From the NCBI GenBank assembly GCA_032622095.1, contig CP136062.1, forward strand, positions 197,167,887-197,231,886: a stretch of 64,000 nt of DNA, read 5' to 3'. This document shows, in pieces, positions 35,112 to 46,187 of this stretch (the first letter of the stretch is position 1; every line of letters begins with the position of its first letter). The notes under the pieces were generated by a model. It was not told the DNA's origin. It made no database searches and worked only from the letters and a program-made list of their open reading frames with translations. The DNA comes from Siphonodentalium dalli (lineage: Eukaryota > Mollusca > Scaphopoda > Gadilida > Siphonodentaliidae). Both the position numbers and the translations under genes were made by a program.

Positions 35112-36292
35112 TGAGTCGCTTTTGGACAGTTTATATATATCTTTATTTCCTCCAATTCAGGAGAGTATAACTGAAGAAAAAAAAAACATACATGGAATAA
35201 GCAATAAATATTTACAGACTAACATGACGTGTAATGAAATGAAGAAAAAAAAAAAAAAGTTTATATTCACGATTCTGCGTTTCTATAAACTGTGAACCTG
35301 GCATGCAAAACCCCCCGGAGACACACCGGAACACTTGATGTATAAGGAGTTGTGCAAGCCGCAGGGATGCATATATGTTTGCCCCCCATTGCGGTCTACA
35401 GCTGCCCCAAATCATTCAGTGTGCCGGTGTACTCGGGCTGGACTAACAAACCAGATTCCACAAAACTGTTGATTTATATATATAGCGGATAGACCTTCAG
35501 TCGTAACAGCGGAGAATGTGGCAAATGTTACCGTGAGACATATAAATCCTGACATACATTATCCGACCATCGACACCACAGTGAGTAAGTAGCGTTAATA
35601 AAAAATTGCACATATTCAAGCTTGTCTTCGACGAATGGTTCTAATGTGAGGGGCATATGACCCAAAAACACATGAATAATTTGCTCCGGGCTCATGTTAT
35701 CTAGTACGTGATAAAATGAAATTCCGAATAAATTGTTACCTGTGTGTGATCTGACCCTCGACCCAGTTTCCAATAATCGAAGTCAAAGTTCGAAATTCGA
35801 AACCAAACGACAAGAGAGCTGTATCCTTATGTACGTATTACGAACAACTCGAGATTTTCAGATTTATTACATGATCCGATCCTTCTTTCGTTGTATAATC
35901 CCATTCTATAATACCGGTAATCAACGACCATTGTATAACAGGAAATAGCGCCAGGTTAACTGAAATGCATTGTTACGAGGAACCGTGACCTCTGACTTCC
36001 GGCTTGTCGTCTGTTTACATTCGTATTCTAAGTACACTGAATCGATGTTTGTGACTATTGTTGATTTAGTTAGAACAATTATTTCATTAAATTTAATTAC
36101 ACCAAAGCGTGTTATTTACCTGGCACCATTTCTTGGCGTGAAGACCGCGGACAAACTTCCGGCTTGACTTCCGGCTTGTGTTATAGAAATCGCTTTTAGT
36201 TTCTCATCCCATTTAAGTACGTTTATATGTTTATATTTTAGTACATATTATGGAGGTTTTGGATCAAGTAATAAATAGAATCTTCAACTCGT
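35112..36292. other. No gene seen
   Basis: A-runs at 35178-35188 and 35243-35260. ORFs here have no recognisable motif. Confidence 0.45.
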
Positions 36293-36299
36293 CCCTATA

Positions 36300-36405
36300 G
36301 TTATAGCGAAATTTACAAAACTCGTCCAGTAAATTAGATCTGGACTTCGCCTGAGGCTTCGTCCATACCTAATTTACTGGCGAGTTTTGTAAATTTCGCT
36401 ATAAA
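36300..36405. repeat. Inverted repeat of about 48-bp arms
   Basis: TATAGCGAAATTTACAAAAC with TCGTCCAGTAAATTAG pairs with CTAATTTACTGGCGAGTTTT plus GTAAATTTCGCTATA. The centre is GGACTTCGCCTGAGGCTTCG with TCC, itself a hairpin. It may be a small foldback element; no target duplication identified. Confidence 0.75.
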
Positions 36406-36560
36406 CTTGGGACAAGTTCCTCTCTATATAATGTATATATATACTGAAATATATGAGCTGTTTTTCTAGATTTCGAGGTATACCGTATATTTGTTCACAT
36501 CGATTTGTGGGTTATTCCACACATTCACATTATTTCCCATAAATAGGCAGGAATATTTAT

Positions 36561-36960
36561 TTAACCCTTTACCCAACAGAAGGGCCCTGTGCCAATGCAT
36601 TCTATTATATATGCGAGTCGACCATAGGTCGCCTCGCATATATAAGAGAATGCATTGGCTTAACATATTAAAAATTATAAAATTGTTAAAGAATGTAAGA
36701 AAAAATGGTAAAAAGTGTTAAAAAAAGATTTTTTTTAGGCCAATGCATTCTCTTATATATGCGAGGCGACCTATGGTCGACTCGCATATATAAGAGAATG
36801 CATTGGCACAGGGCATAACTGTAACCATCACAATGTGGTCAATGAACCGGTTCCAATGATATCCATATTTGTATGGTTTTATTGAGACAGACCCCAAGAT
36901 ATTTTAGGCTGTTGAAGCTTTATTTGGCCGGTTTTGGCGGTTTGTTGGGTAAAGGGTTAA
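36561..36960 (+). mobile_element. TTAA MITE family A, long form, full length
   Basis: This is the best reference copy: TTAACCCTTTACCCAACAGA at the left and TGTTGGGTAAAGGGTTAA at the right. Two palindromes of about 69 bp are inside; the right one spans 36739-36807 from GCCAATGCATTCTC to GAGAATGCATTGGC with centre CGACCTATGGTCG. The spacer between them has AATTGTTAAAGAATGTAAGA. The extra segment (36816-36940) matches the copy at 29650 in reverse. Confidence 0.9.
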
Positions 36961-37845
36961 ACAAAGTTGAGTTACGGGAATAACTTAAATTTTTTTTTTT
37001 TTATAACTTATTAGATAACGCTATTAATTTCGGAACCCTCGAAAAAGTATTTATGTTATCTATGATTTCGCCTCTATTTTGGCTTGTGATAATCATGATA
37101 ATATACACTATAGTAGCATAGTACTGCACTCTTTCTATGTGTTTGATGCATTTTATTCTGCTACCATTCATTTCTCGTCTGCACTTTCTTTCCCTTTATG
37201 TATATATTTCCGACCAAACAGAACCATAAAACATCTGCTTTACCCCACTTGTATCTATCCTAAGATACCTGGAATAACTTTTACTGGGGAAAGAACTGTA
37301 CAAAAGCTCAATCATTGTTTTGAACATTGTATTTATGCTTTCGTTCAAAATAAACTATTGTTTAATCCACATTACTACATATAGGTCCCTATATATGTGG
37401 CAGCCGGCATATCACAAGACAACTGTTTAGATACAAGTTCAAAATATCGATAAACCTGGACTATATTATGACCTTCCCGCGGTGAAGGAATGCGGCCATT
37501 TGTTTCGAACTGCCAGACTCGACTGTTTCTTTGGCGATTTACACAGATCCCCCATCTATCTCAATACCCGAAGGCGAACCGGACTTCTCATCACCCAGAG
37601 CGATGATTGACGAGGTATTTCGACTGGTCGAACCTGGAATTAATAGGAAGCCACATGCAATGCATGCGCCGGTAATGGGCTCATGCAGAGCGGTAATTGG
37701 ATGAGCGTTCTGAACAAAATGAACTCATCAGAGAAACCCAATCACACCACAACATGCATGACCCAAAAATGTAATCGCAAGATTGCTTCTCTCTAGCCAT
37801 GTTGCTCACAACTGGGGTAAAACTTTTCATACATATATATATGAG
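36961..37845. other. No gene seen
   Basis: A 101-codon ORF from 37079 has no recognisable motif and I treat it as chance. Confidence 0.45.
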
Positions 37846-38015
37846 TCGTTATTTCGTTAGAGAATCTGGATTCAGATTACGGATTAGTCCCCGTATGACG
37901 TGGTTCGGTAAACGAACAGACCAGAAACAGTAAACGAACAGACCGTAATCGTAATCAATCGTTATTTCGTCATAATCCGGATTCAGATTCTGATTCCGAT
38001 TACGGACTCAAACTT
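37846..38015 (+). repeat. Short direct repeats
   Basis: TCGTTATTTCGT ... GGATTCAGATT ... GATTACGGA appears at about 37853 and 37960; GTAAACGAACAGACC appears twice between them (about 37908 and 37930). Confidence 0.7.
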
Positions 38016-38569
38016 TCATAATGTAAACAAACCGAGATTTCGCCACCTTGGAGTTTAAAAACACAATAAAACATAAGAATCCGTCCCTTGTGTCCAAATT
38101 ATTGCAGAATATAAACGATCTATATCAAAGAATTTTAAATGCGGAGACAAATTTGTGTTATTTAGTGTAAACGGGGAGAATATTGCCGAAATTAGCCGAA
38201 TAATAATGTTATTGATAGTAACGCTGGGGGAGCAATTCAGTTGATGGCGAAATTGAAGCAAATCATTGTCAATTTCATTGTCACATTCATGTCGCATGTC
38301 GATTTCAAATTCGGCGGATACGTCACCATTGACCGAATTCAAGTGAACCTGCATGGATATGTCTTCTGTTTTGTTCGTTATTATTTGTTCCTTCTTATTC
38401 AAGAAATAGTAGGATTAATATTACCAACTTTTACTGGTTGAAAAATCAAACAATAAGAACATCATTCCAACCTATATATGGTGTCAAATTAATGTCCAAC
38501 TAATGTTGTGTCAGGCATGAGATTTCCAACTGCTGGAAATGCAGGGTAATGGATGTTTTTTATTTTATG
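38016..38569. other. No confident gene; weak coding-like ORF on minus strand
   Basis: The minus strand has 115 open codons (38055-38402) with an acidic stretch (ISMQVHLNSVNGDVSAEFEI). I recognise no family and no splice context, so it stays unassigned. Confidence 0.3.
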
Positions 38570-38697
38570 TCCTAAAAATTGTAAGAAACATTTATTTAAA
38601 AAAAATGATAATTTTTTTTTAGGCCAATGCATTTTCTTATATATGCGAGGCGACCTATGGTCGACTCGCATATATAAGAGAATGCATTGGCACAGGG
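38570..38697 (+). mobile_element. TTAA MITE family A, internal fragment
   Basis: It contains one near-perfect palindrome (about 38622-38690, centre CGACCTATGGTCG) preceded by a T-run and AATTGTAAGAAACATT like the spacer of the long form. Neither terminal repeat is present. Confidence 0.8.
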
Positions 38698-39786
38698 TAA
38701 AAAAAAATCCCGACTTACGACTGGATTTGATATGGCGGGTCACATGTTATGAAAATAAAATATGTTTCAAATCCAGGGATACACGGGTGTTATCCCACCA
38801 GCATCAACATTCACGCACTATATAACCTACACAGGCTCATCTCCTACGTGACAATCTATGGTCTACGTCGAGACTGTATTGACGGGACAGGATGTGTGCG
38901 TGGACAATAGTTTATTTAAATTAAAACTGAGTATCGTTAACATATCTTTGCTTCGATCATATCGATTCAAATTGGATCTAAAACATTGCCTAGAGCTACG
39001 TCTGATCCGAGAACGAGATCTCACCACTATCCTATATATCACAGTTATTCTATGCTACAACGAACGCCGAATATTTGCTGAGATTATGGTCCAGCTCAAT
39101 GTCGCATGAGGATGTTTACTATTCAGGAACAACACGTAGTGGTGACTCTGAGAGCTGAGTGCACTGGGGCACGTTATGGATCATCCTATAGGGAAACCTA
39201 CTGAGTGTTCCGGGATCATGCTGTTCGCTGTAACTTATTAACCGAGATGTTATGAATATACCAGCATGGACGGATACACTGGTTCAGCATGAATTTTCCA
39301 TTGTTCCAAATTCCAAATATCATTTCTTATCGAATTGGCCATATCACGATCGGAGAGGTACATTGAAATGTCCCTCAACTCACATCAAGCTTGAGAAAAT
39401 CGGTCACGATGTTCGCTCATGTCGGGGTTGGAACACGCACCAAACACATCTATTGAGAAAAGTGATGGAAATAGATTGCATTGAAGTGCGAAATCTATGT
39501 CCTCCGCCACATATTTTCTTATCGGGAATTCAGTTGTAATTCCCGTCTATTAACTGGTATTCAGGATTCAGATGGGCGTGATGAAAGGGGGGGGGTGACA
39601 TGTGGAAATGTGTGCCATTTGTTTTCTGAGGATCGGTCTACGCGCAGTGGAGTTGTTTCCGGGTGAAATTAACCACCTGAAGTTTTCCTCAACTCATAAA
39701 ACTGAAAAAGGTCGTGATATGGCATATAGCTCAAATGGACGACGATAAACACCCAACAAGCAAATGCAGAACGTACACATTCATAT
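38698..39786. other. No gene seen
   Basis: ORFs of 83-95 codons occur but show no motif or splice pattern that I recognise. Confidence 0.4.
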
Positions 39787-40391
39787 TTAAAGGCACGGGC
39801 GGTGTTCGTTGCAGAAATATTCATATTTGTTCAAATCGCCATCAACAGAAGGAATATTAAAATATATATAGTTTTGTTCATATGCCAAACATAATCAGCG
39901 CGTAAATATATATAGTATATTGTCGTCAAGACGTACGATGGTGTATGTAAACAAGAGCCTGCTCGTGTTACATAGGTTGTGATTCTGTTTACATAACACA
40001 GCGCAATTCTATTGGTTAATCACACACAAATGATATAAACGCTCTTTATTATTTCCATATCAGGAAAGCAGTAACGACTAACGCTCTTTATGTTTACCAT
40101 ATCCGGATCTAAACAAAAGCCATGTAAGTTGTAACGTATCGTTTTTTGCTTTTGTTTACATAACAAAGGGGGAAAACTTGACAATAAAATACTGTTTATG
40201 CCATATTTCGGATTAGTATAATAACAAAGTCTGTCTATATTTTACAATTCTTTCTGTTTATTGCGTTTTTTGACGGAGGTGATTATTTTAACACCATACC
40301 CACCGCCAACACCTCCCGTATCTTAACATACCCACCGCCAACACCGCCCGTATCTTAACATACCCACCGCCAACACCGCCCGTATCCTTAA
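39787..40391 (+). mobile_element. TTAA MITE family C, copy 3 with triplicated right end
   Basis: It starts TTAAAGGCACGGGCGGTGTT. The right-end module CATACCCACCGCCAACACCG followed by CCCGTATCTTAA is present three times in tandem (about 40296-40391), so the element carries three nested copies of its terminal inverted repeat. The interior matches 43648-44153, including CAAACATAATCAGCGCGTAA and TTGTCGTCAAGACGTACGAT. Confidence 0.88.
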
Positions 40392-40694
40392 AGGTGCAGA
40401 ACCTATTTGACTTTATATTTAGATTCTAGTGTATAAAATAACTTTTTTGAAAACAACAAGTACTGCAAGAAAGACACTATTTTTATCTTCAATGTTCTAT
40501 ACATCTATTTCAAACAGTATTGGTGTTTTAGAGGGACACCAAACATTATTTTGTTATATATAATATATAAATGACATTTTTTGCTATTCATTTTACCTGT
40601 CATATTTTGTGTTCAACAGAGCAATGCAGAATTATATTTTTATGTTGTTGTTGTTGTTGTAAGTGGAGGTTTTGAACCCTGAATGCATCTTTAA
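40388..40694. mobile_element. Possible further TTAA MITE, abutting family C copy 3
   Basis: TTAAAGGTGCAGAACC at the left and TGAATGCATCTTTAA at the right share only about 11 bp of inverted end (TTAAAGRTGCA). It would share its left TTAA with the neighbouring element. The call is weak because the inverted repeat is short and there is one copy. Confidence 0.35.
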
Positions 40695-42814
40695 ATATAT
40701 AATAGGTAAAGTAGTGATGTGAAACCATTCAGAGAAACGACTGTGGCAGCAGCTGGTGGTGCATGGGAGTAAACACATCGAGAATGAAGCCTCATACTTG
40801 AAATAATCCTCAGTCCATGCGCATTCAAAGACGATTACGATAATGGATTCTCGATTTCTGCGCGCTAAGCACTCTACTCATCTTCTCCGATAACTCTAAC
40901 TGAGTATGCGACATCACATGAAACCTACTAACTTTAAAGCCGGCGTTTTCGCATCACCAGAAGAAAGCAACTCGCAACAATATATTTTTTGTCGTTTTAT
41001 GATGAAATTTGCATGTTTAATGGACTGAAATTGTAAGGAATCGAATAATGGTATGACAAACAACAATATCAAAGCTTAGAAGGAAAAAATGAGGAAATGA
41101 AAAGAATGCAGAGATGGAAAAAAATGAAGCACGCGATCGCTGAACTACACCGAACAAATGAAACCTTAGGACAGAGGAATGTGGGCGCATCAATTCTGTG
41201 TGTTATATTGACTACTCGATCACAGGACTGGGGAGTGGGGTTGACCTTTAGTCTTCAAGATTACTGTGGAGCGAACCCCCATGGCGAATTCATCGTATGT
41301 AAAGCTCGCAAAGCCAGGTAGCAAAGTATAGTTGGTGCCAATTAACGTGAGGTTATGAGAATGAAATAAATCAACATGGGCACTCTAATGAAATAAATAT
41401 TTTTGGGAGTGGGCAGGCCATGCATTTAGTTTCGAGTATATATATATGACATCTACGTTATGTCGACTCGATACTGCGGCAAAGCATTAGACTCCTGTCG
41501 AATAATGAACTACTATACTGATAAGAATTACGAATAGGGCACTACGTATTTATACGTCACTAGAATTTGTGTTCTTTCTATCGGTTGTCGTTTTGCCATA
41601 TCCGTAGTTACGATTGTGGTTTCTGGTCATCACAACGTCGGTAAGTTCCTTCATGTTTATGGCTATACCAGTCGAATCCTTAAGGCCAAAAAAAACAAGT
41701 GTTTTGGTTCTCGGGCAATTTTTTTTCTTCAAATCAATGAGGGAGGGAGGGTTTTATTTTTATTTTTTATTTTTTTCTGCGCATAGTAAGCATGGACAAA
41801 GATACCTTCCTCTGTCTAGTAATAACCAGAACAGGTAGAGGGAACTGTTATGCATATAAACTCATTTAGTCTTATATAAAAATGTCATTGTACTACCAGT
41901 GTATGACTGGGATTACCTAACAATATATAATGCCCCTGACATTAACTACTGTTATTGTTGTCTAAAAACTGATACCTCCCCATTCTAATATGTGATCCTG
42001 AATTTAGTCCTGTGCCTTTCAATTGTATAAAGTTACAATTAGTGTAAGTTGTTCACAATGACTAATTGTAAGAAGAGCATGAGGATCAGGCTAATCATTT
42101 TCTTAATTGTAGTCATCTACTTCATGTTGTAAGCCTGCAAGTCACTTTTTAACACATTTCATGTTAGAGCTCAATGCACACTAATATTCAACACATATCT
42201 GCTATGGACATGTTGATAAAAAAAATTTTGTCATAACATCAGGCATTCAATAAAAAGGCCTAATGCGGCCCTTTTTATTCAATGCGGCGGGGCCTGAGAA
42301 CCAAAACTTTTTTTTTGGCCTAAAACATGTCTCATGTCAGGTTTTATACATGTGCCAAGGCATTGCGTGCTTTCGGTGCAACCATCGAGTCTAATGCTGA
42401 CTATGACCTGACAACGGACATACTTAAATGCAAAATAAAATTATGACAAATAGAACAAGTTCACCTTCATTCGAGTGGAAATAAGTTTGAACGGCACGGT
42501 TTTCGCACAATTGTTCGACTCGGAATATTGATAGTTTGCTATGTGATACCGTCCCTCCTATATGTGTACGCTTATATGACGATATCTTGGTTTTGCCAAC
42601 TTCTACTGGCTTTCCACCGGATACACACACGATCTAACATCGAAAGCTACCAATAATCTTGGATCGCTATTAGATAGCGATTGGTATGTAATCGGGAACA
42701 CGTGTCAAGCGATGTTAGGTTTATATTTCAAAATGAATTTCTTGATTTAATCGGAAGGGAGATAACCCAATATAGAACGTACTTTTGACTAAACGGCTAT
42801 TTGTCTGAAACAGT
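40695..42814. other. No gene seen
   Basis: About 2.1 kb of AT-rich filler. ORFs at 41097 and 41614 have low-complexity or unremarkable products. Confidence 0.5.
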
Positions 42815-43447
42815 TTAACCCTTTCTTGACGGGAGCTGCACTGGCCCAACATTAAACATCATGTGCCAATGCTCTTATATATGCGAGTCGATCATAGGTT
42901 TTTCTCGCATATATAAGAAAATGCATTGGCCTAACAATTTTTTATCATTTTTTTTATTATCAATTTTTCTTACATTTTTTAACAATTTTTATAATTTTTG
43001 TTATCATTTTGTTCTTACAATCTTTAACAATTTTGACTATTTTTTTAATCAGTTTTTCTTATATTCTTTAACAATGTTTATTATTTTTTCTTATATTCTT
43101 TAACAATATTATAATTTTTTTTAATTTGTTCTTACATTCTTTAACAATTTTATCATTTTTTATAATTTTTTATTACATTCTTTATCAATTTTTATCCTTT
43201 TTTCTTACTTTCTTTAACAACTTTTATCATTTTTATAATTATTTCTTACATTCTTTAACAATTCTTATCATTTTTAATAATTTTTTCATATTCTTTAACA
43301 ATTATAAAAAAATAACATAAAATTTGTTAGTCCAATGTATTCTCTTATACATGCGAGACGACCTATGGTCGAATCCCATATATAAGAGAATGCATTGGCA
43401 CAGGGTTTTCACAAAAATTCAGGAAGCGCTCCTCGTGAAAGGGTTAA
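42815..43447 (+). mobile_element. TTAA MITE family A with an internal minisatellite
   Basis: It starts TTAACCCTTTCTTGACGGGA and ends CGTGAAAGGGTTAA. The left palindrome (42860-42930) and right palindrome (43330-43395) are normal, but the spacer, about 50 bp in other long copies, is expanded to about 390 bp of TTCTTACATTCTTTAACAAT and TTTTATCATTTTTATAAT units. Confidence 0.9.
42930..43320 (+). repeat. T-rich minisatellite of about 40-45 bp inside the MITE
   Basis: TTCTTACATTCTTTAACAAT or close variants recur about nine times. The same words in reverse complement (ATTGTTAAAGAATGTAAGAA) form the spacer of the copies at 34417 and 36561, so the array is an amplified family spacer. ORFs over it encode Phe/Leu/Ile/Asn repeats only. 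Confidence 0.88.
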
Positions 43448-43490
43448 ACACCACAATTGATCTTTAAAAACACTTACTTTAAAAATAAAA

Positions 43491-43651
43491 ACTCCGGTAC
43501 TTGTATGCGGTGGTGTAATGGATTTAACAAACATGTTTTTAATATTTTTTTAATTTCTAAATATCTCCCTTATTTAATCAGTACCATCATATCAAATAGA
43601 ACTGTATTTAGTAGTGGCTAGATGGCTCTGGTCATCCCCACTTCCGATTAA
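43491..43651 (+). repeat. Direct repeat flanking a MITE, left copy
   Basis: ACTCCGGTACTTGTATGCGG, ATGGATTTAACAAACATGTT, TTTAGTAGTGGCTAGATGGC and CCCCACTTCCGATTAA occur here and again at 44160-44321. The MITE begins at the terminal TTAA. Confidence 0.9.
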
Positions 43652-44153
43652 AGGCACGGGCGGCGTTCGTTGCAGAAATATTCATATTTGTTCAAATCGC
43701 CATCTACCGAAGGAATATTAAAATATATATAGTTTTATTCATATGCCAAACATAATCAGCGCGTAAATAGTATATTGTCGTCAAGAGGTACGATGGTGTA
43801 CGTAAACAAGAGCCTGCTCGTGTTACAGAACTTTTGCTTCTGTTTACATAACACAGCTCAATTCTATTGGTTAATCACACACAAATTATATAAACGCTCT
43901 TTATTATTTCCATACCAGTAAAACGCTAAAAAATAACGCTCTTTATGTTTACCATATCCGGATCTAAACAAAAACCAGGTTCTTTAACGTTTTTGCTTTT
44001 TTTACATAACAAAGGAAAACATTTGACAATAACATACTTTTTATGCCATATTTGGTATGTCTATATTTTACTATTCTGTCTGTTTATGGCGGTTTTTGAC
44101 GGAGGTGAATATTTTAACAGCATACCCACCGCCAACGCCGCCCGTATCTTTAA
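43648..44153 (+). mobile_element. TTAA MITE family C, copy 4
   Basis: TTAAAGGCACGGGCGGCGTT at the left and AACGCCGCCCGTATCTTTAA at the right, with TTAA on both sides. The interior contains GCAGAAATATTCATATTTGT, a TTTACATAACA block and TTTGACGGAGGTGAATATTT. About 506 bp, non-coding. Confidence 0.92.
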
Positions 44154-44159
44154 ATATAA

Positions 44160-44325
44160 ACACTCCGGTAATTGTGCGGTGGTGCGATGGATTTAACAAA
44201 CATGTTTTTATTTTATTTGTTTATTTCTGAATATCTTCCTTATTTAGTCATTACAATCATTCCAAATGGAACTTATTTAGTAGTGGCTAGATGGCTCTGG
44301 TTATCCCCACTTCCGATTAAACCAG
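44160..44325 (+). repeat. Direct repeat flanking a MITE, right copy with empty site
   Basis: It repeats 43491-43651 but continues through CTTCCGATTAAACCAGG without a MITE after the TTAA, so it preserves an unoccupied target site. Confidence 0.85.
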
Positions 44326-44424
44326 GATACCCATTTTGAAATATAATCCTTACATCGATTGCATGATTGAATACCATCTAATCGTATACCACGATTATAT
44401 ATTGTTTTAAATATAATCATTTTG

Positions 44425-44880
44425 CGTATTGCCTGGGCTTTCCGATATCCTGCCATCCTCTGGCGACTAAAAGGTCTGAGACAAAAAATTGAGCACAATA
44501 ATCTCCAACAAACGTATCGGCTTGGAAACGTGGATATTGATTGGGACGCTGTTCTTATTTTGTCTCAGATGCGGCCAATTTACTGGACGTTGTCATTCAT
44601 ATATGCCAATCGTTTGCTGCCTCTAAAACTCATGTTTCTTTGTTATCGTCTACATCCGTTGGTGAATGTCTTACATATATTGATTTTGTAATCTCACCAA
44701 CTGTTCGTTCTCCGAAATTACAATGATGAAAGCGGGATGGCGATTGGTGATATTAAACGTGAATGTGATTTTTTTCCTTTTGTTCGTGAGGATGGTGACC
44801 TCCCGATATGGAGGATGAATGTCCGCAATACTCAGTAGTATAATCGAGGACGTGGTGACAAGGGGTTGGGATATCTCAAA
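44425..44880 (+). pseudogene. Unidentified coding-like stretch, frame-shifted
   Basis: Two plus-strand frames alternate with protein-like composition. One runs about 44422-44691 (for example LQQTYRLGNVDIDWDAVL), another 44541-44726 (for example FVSDAANLLDVVIHICQSFA), and the first frame again from 44692 to about 44835 (RECDFFPFVREDGDLPIWRM) before a TAG. I recognise no family. It could be a decayed gene of an unknown element or host, or a chance run. There is no transposon motif and no clear splice site. Confidence 0.25.
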
Positions 44881-44885
44881 TCTTA

Positions 44886-45120
44886 TGCCCCTGACACACC
44901 ATCAGTTGAAAAAGACAGACACAAAAATACATGTAGGTTTAAATTGTTCTGATACATGTAGTTTGATTTTATACCAGTGTCTATAGGGTGAATTTTGTTA
45001 TTTGTAGACCGAAATTTGAATATTTTCTTACTTTCGGTCAAATATCGGACTGAAATGGCCATCAGTTGGAAAACTATATAGGGGTTGTTAAGTTGAATAT
45101 TTCCAACTGTTGGAAAACTG
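44886..45120. repeat. ATCAGTTGGAAAA repeat, copy 1
   Basis: GTAGACCGAAATTTGAATAT, TCGGTCAAATATCGGACTGA and CATCAGTTGGAAAACTAT recur in diverged form at 51400-51520. A third related piece is at 57110-57280 on the other strand. The edges CCTGACACA and its complement TGTGTCAGGCATGA (38505, 57270) suggest a MITE; class unknown. Confidence 0.5.
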
Positions 45121-45124
45121 AGCG

Positions 45125-45552
45125 ACAATTTCGGAGTAATTAGTAATTAGAACATATTTATTGCGATATCGGCTTAAAAAAGTCACCAAAAGGCAGAATT
45201 GAGGGAGACAATTTTGCGTGCCAGTTGCGACGAATCTGCTCGTGTATTTATTGCGATATCGGCTTAAAAAAGTCACCAAAAGGCAGAATTGAGGGAGACA
45301 ATTTTGCGTGCCAGTTGCGACGAATCTGCTCGTGTCTGTTCTCGACTTGCTTCAGACACAGATTGACACACACGCATTGTTACTATTTCGGAGTAATTAG
45401 TAATTAGAACATATTTATTGCGATATCGGCTTAAAAAAGTCACCAAAAGGCAGAATTGAGGGAGACAATTTTGCGTGCCAGTTGCGACGAATCTGCTCGT
45501 GTCTGTTCTCGACTTGCTTCAGACACAGATTGACACACACACGCATTGTTAC
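45125..45552 (+). repeat. Near-identical tandem duplication, three units
   Basis: ATTTATTGCGATATCGGCTT through CGAATCTGCTCGTG occurs three times (about 45148, 45245 and 45412) with no difference that I can see. The last two units also share TCTGTTCTCGACTTGCTTCA and CGCATTGTTACTAT. The lack of divergence indicates a recent event. Confidence 0.92.
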
Positions 45553-45560
45553 TATACATA

Positions 45561-46187
45561 TGCATTCTTAGAACATGCTCATGCATGACTGTTCGTCTTC
45601 TTTTTGCATGTTGTCCAGACAGATGTGACTATAGTTTCAGAACGATAGAGGGTCTCCGAAAGATTTATTTTGAGGGAAATGACAAAACAGGAAGGACTTT
45701 TATTCCCTTTCTGTTGCTTAATATATATTAACGACCTTTTAGTCTCCTTTAAAAAAAATCACACGTTGTGCTGCAACTTCACAGAAGCCCACATAATACT
45801 CCAACTATAACAGATGAGATCCCACCATTATCCAAATTAAAGCTCGGATTCGACAATGTTTCGCAAAAATGCAAGATATATTACATTAAATGGCGGTTTA
45901 ATTCTTCGCAAGTCAAACTGAAAGTCGCGATAATCATTGAATCCAATAACGCTCAAGTGGATGCAGATAGGATCTGGATACCAGGAAATTAAATGATCCT
46001 TGAGGAATTCAAAATGCATTCATCTAAGAGTGGCGCAGAAAAAGTTGTCAAGCGTGGTGCGTCTGATACATTGAATATATACGTTGTTGGGATCATTACG
46101 CCTATATATAATTCTAAAAGCTATTATAGATGGAATTGGAACTTACCAGTAAAATAATTAAGGGAAGGATTATAATATAAACAGTTT
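45561..46187. other. No gene seen
   Basis: ORFs of about 60-74 codons on both strands, none recognised. Confidence 0.45.

Noticed and set aside
38055-38402. 115-codon acidic ORF on the minus strand
   Set aside because: Somewhat protein-like, but no motif, homologue, splice context or repeat support; kept only as a note in the filler entry.
42861-43320. Phe/Leu/Asn-rich ORFs at 42861 and 43126
   Set aside because: They lie entirely in the T-rich minisatellite inside a MITE.
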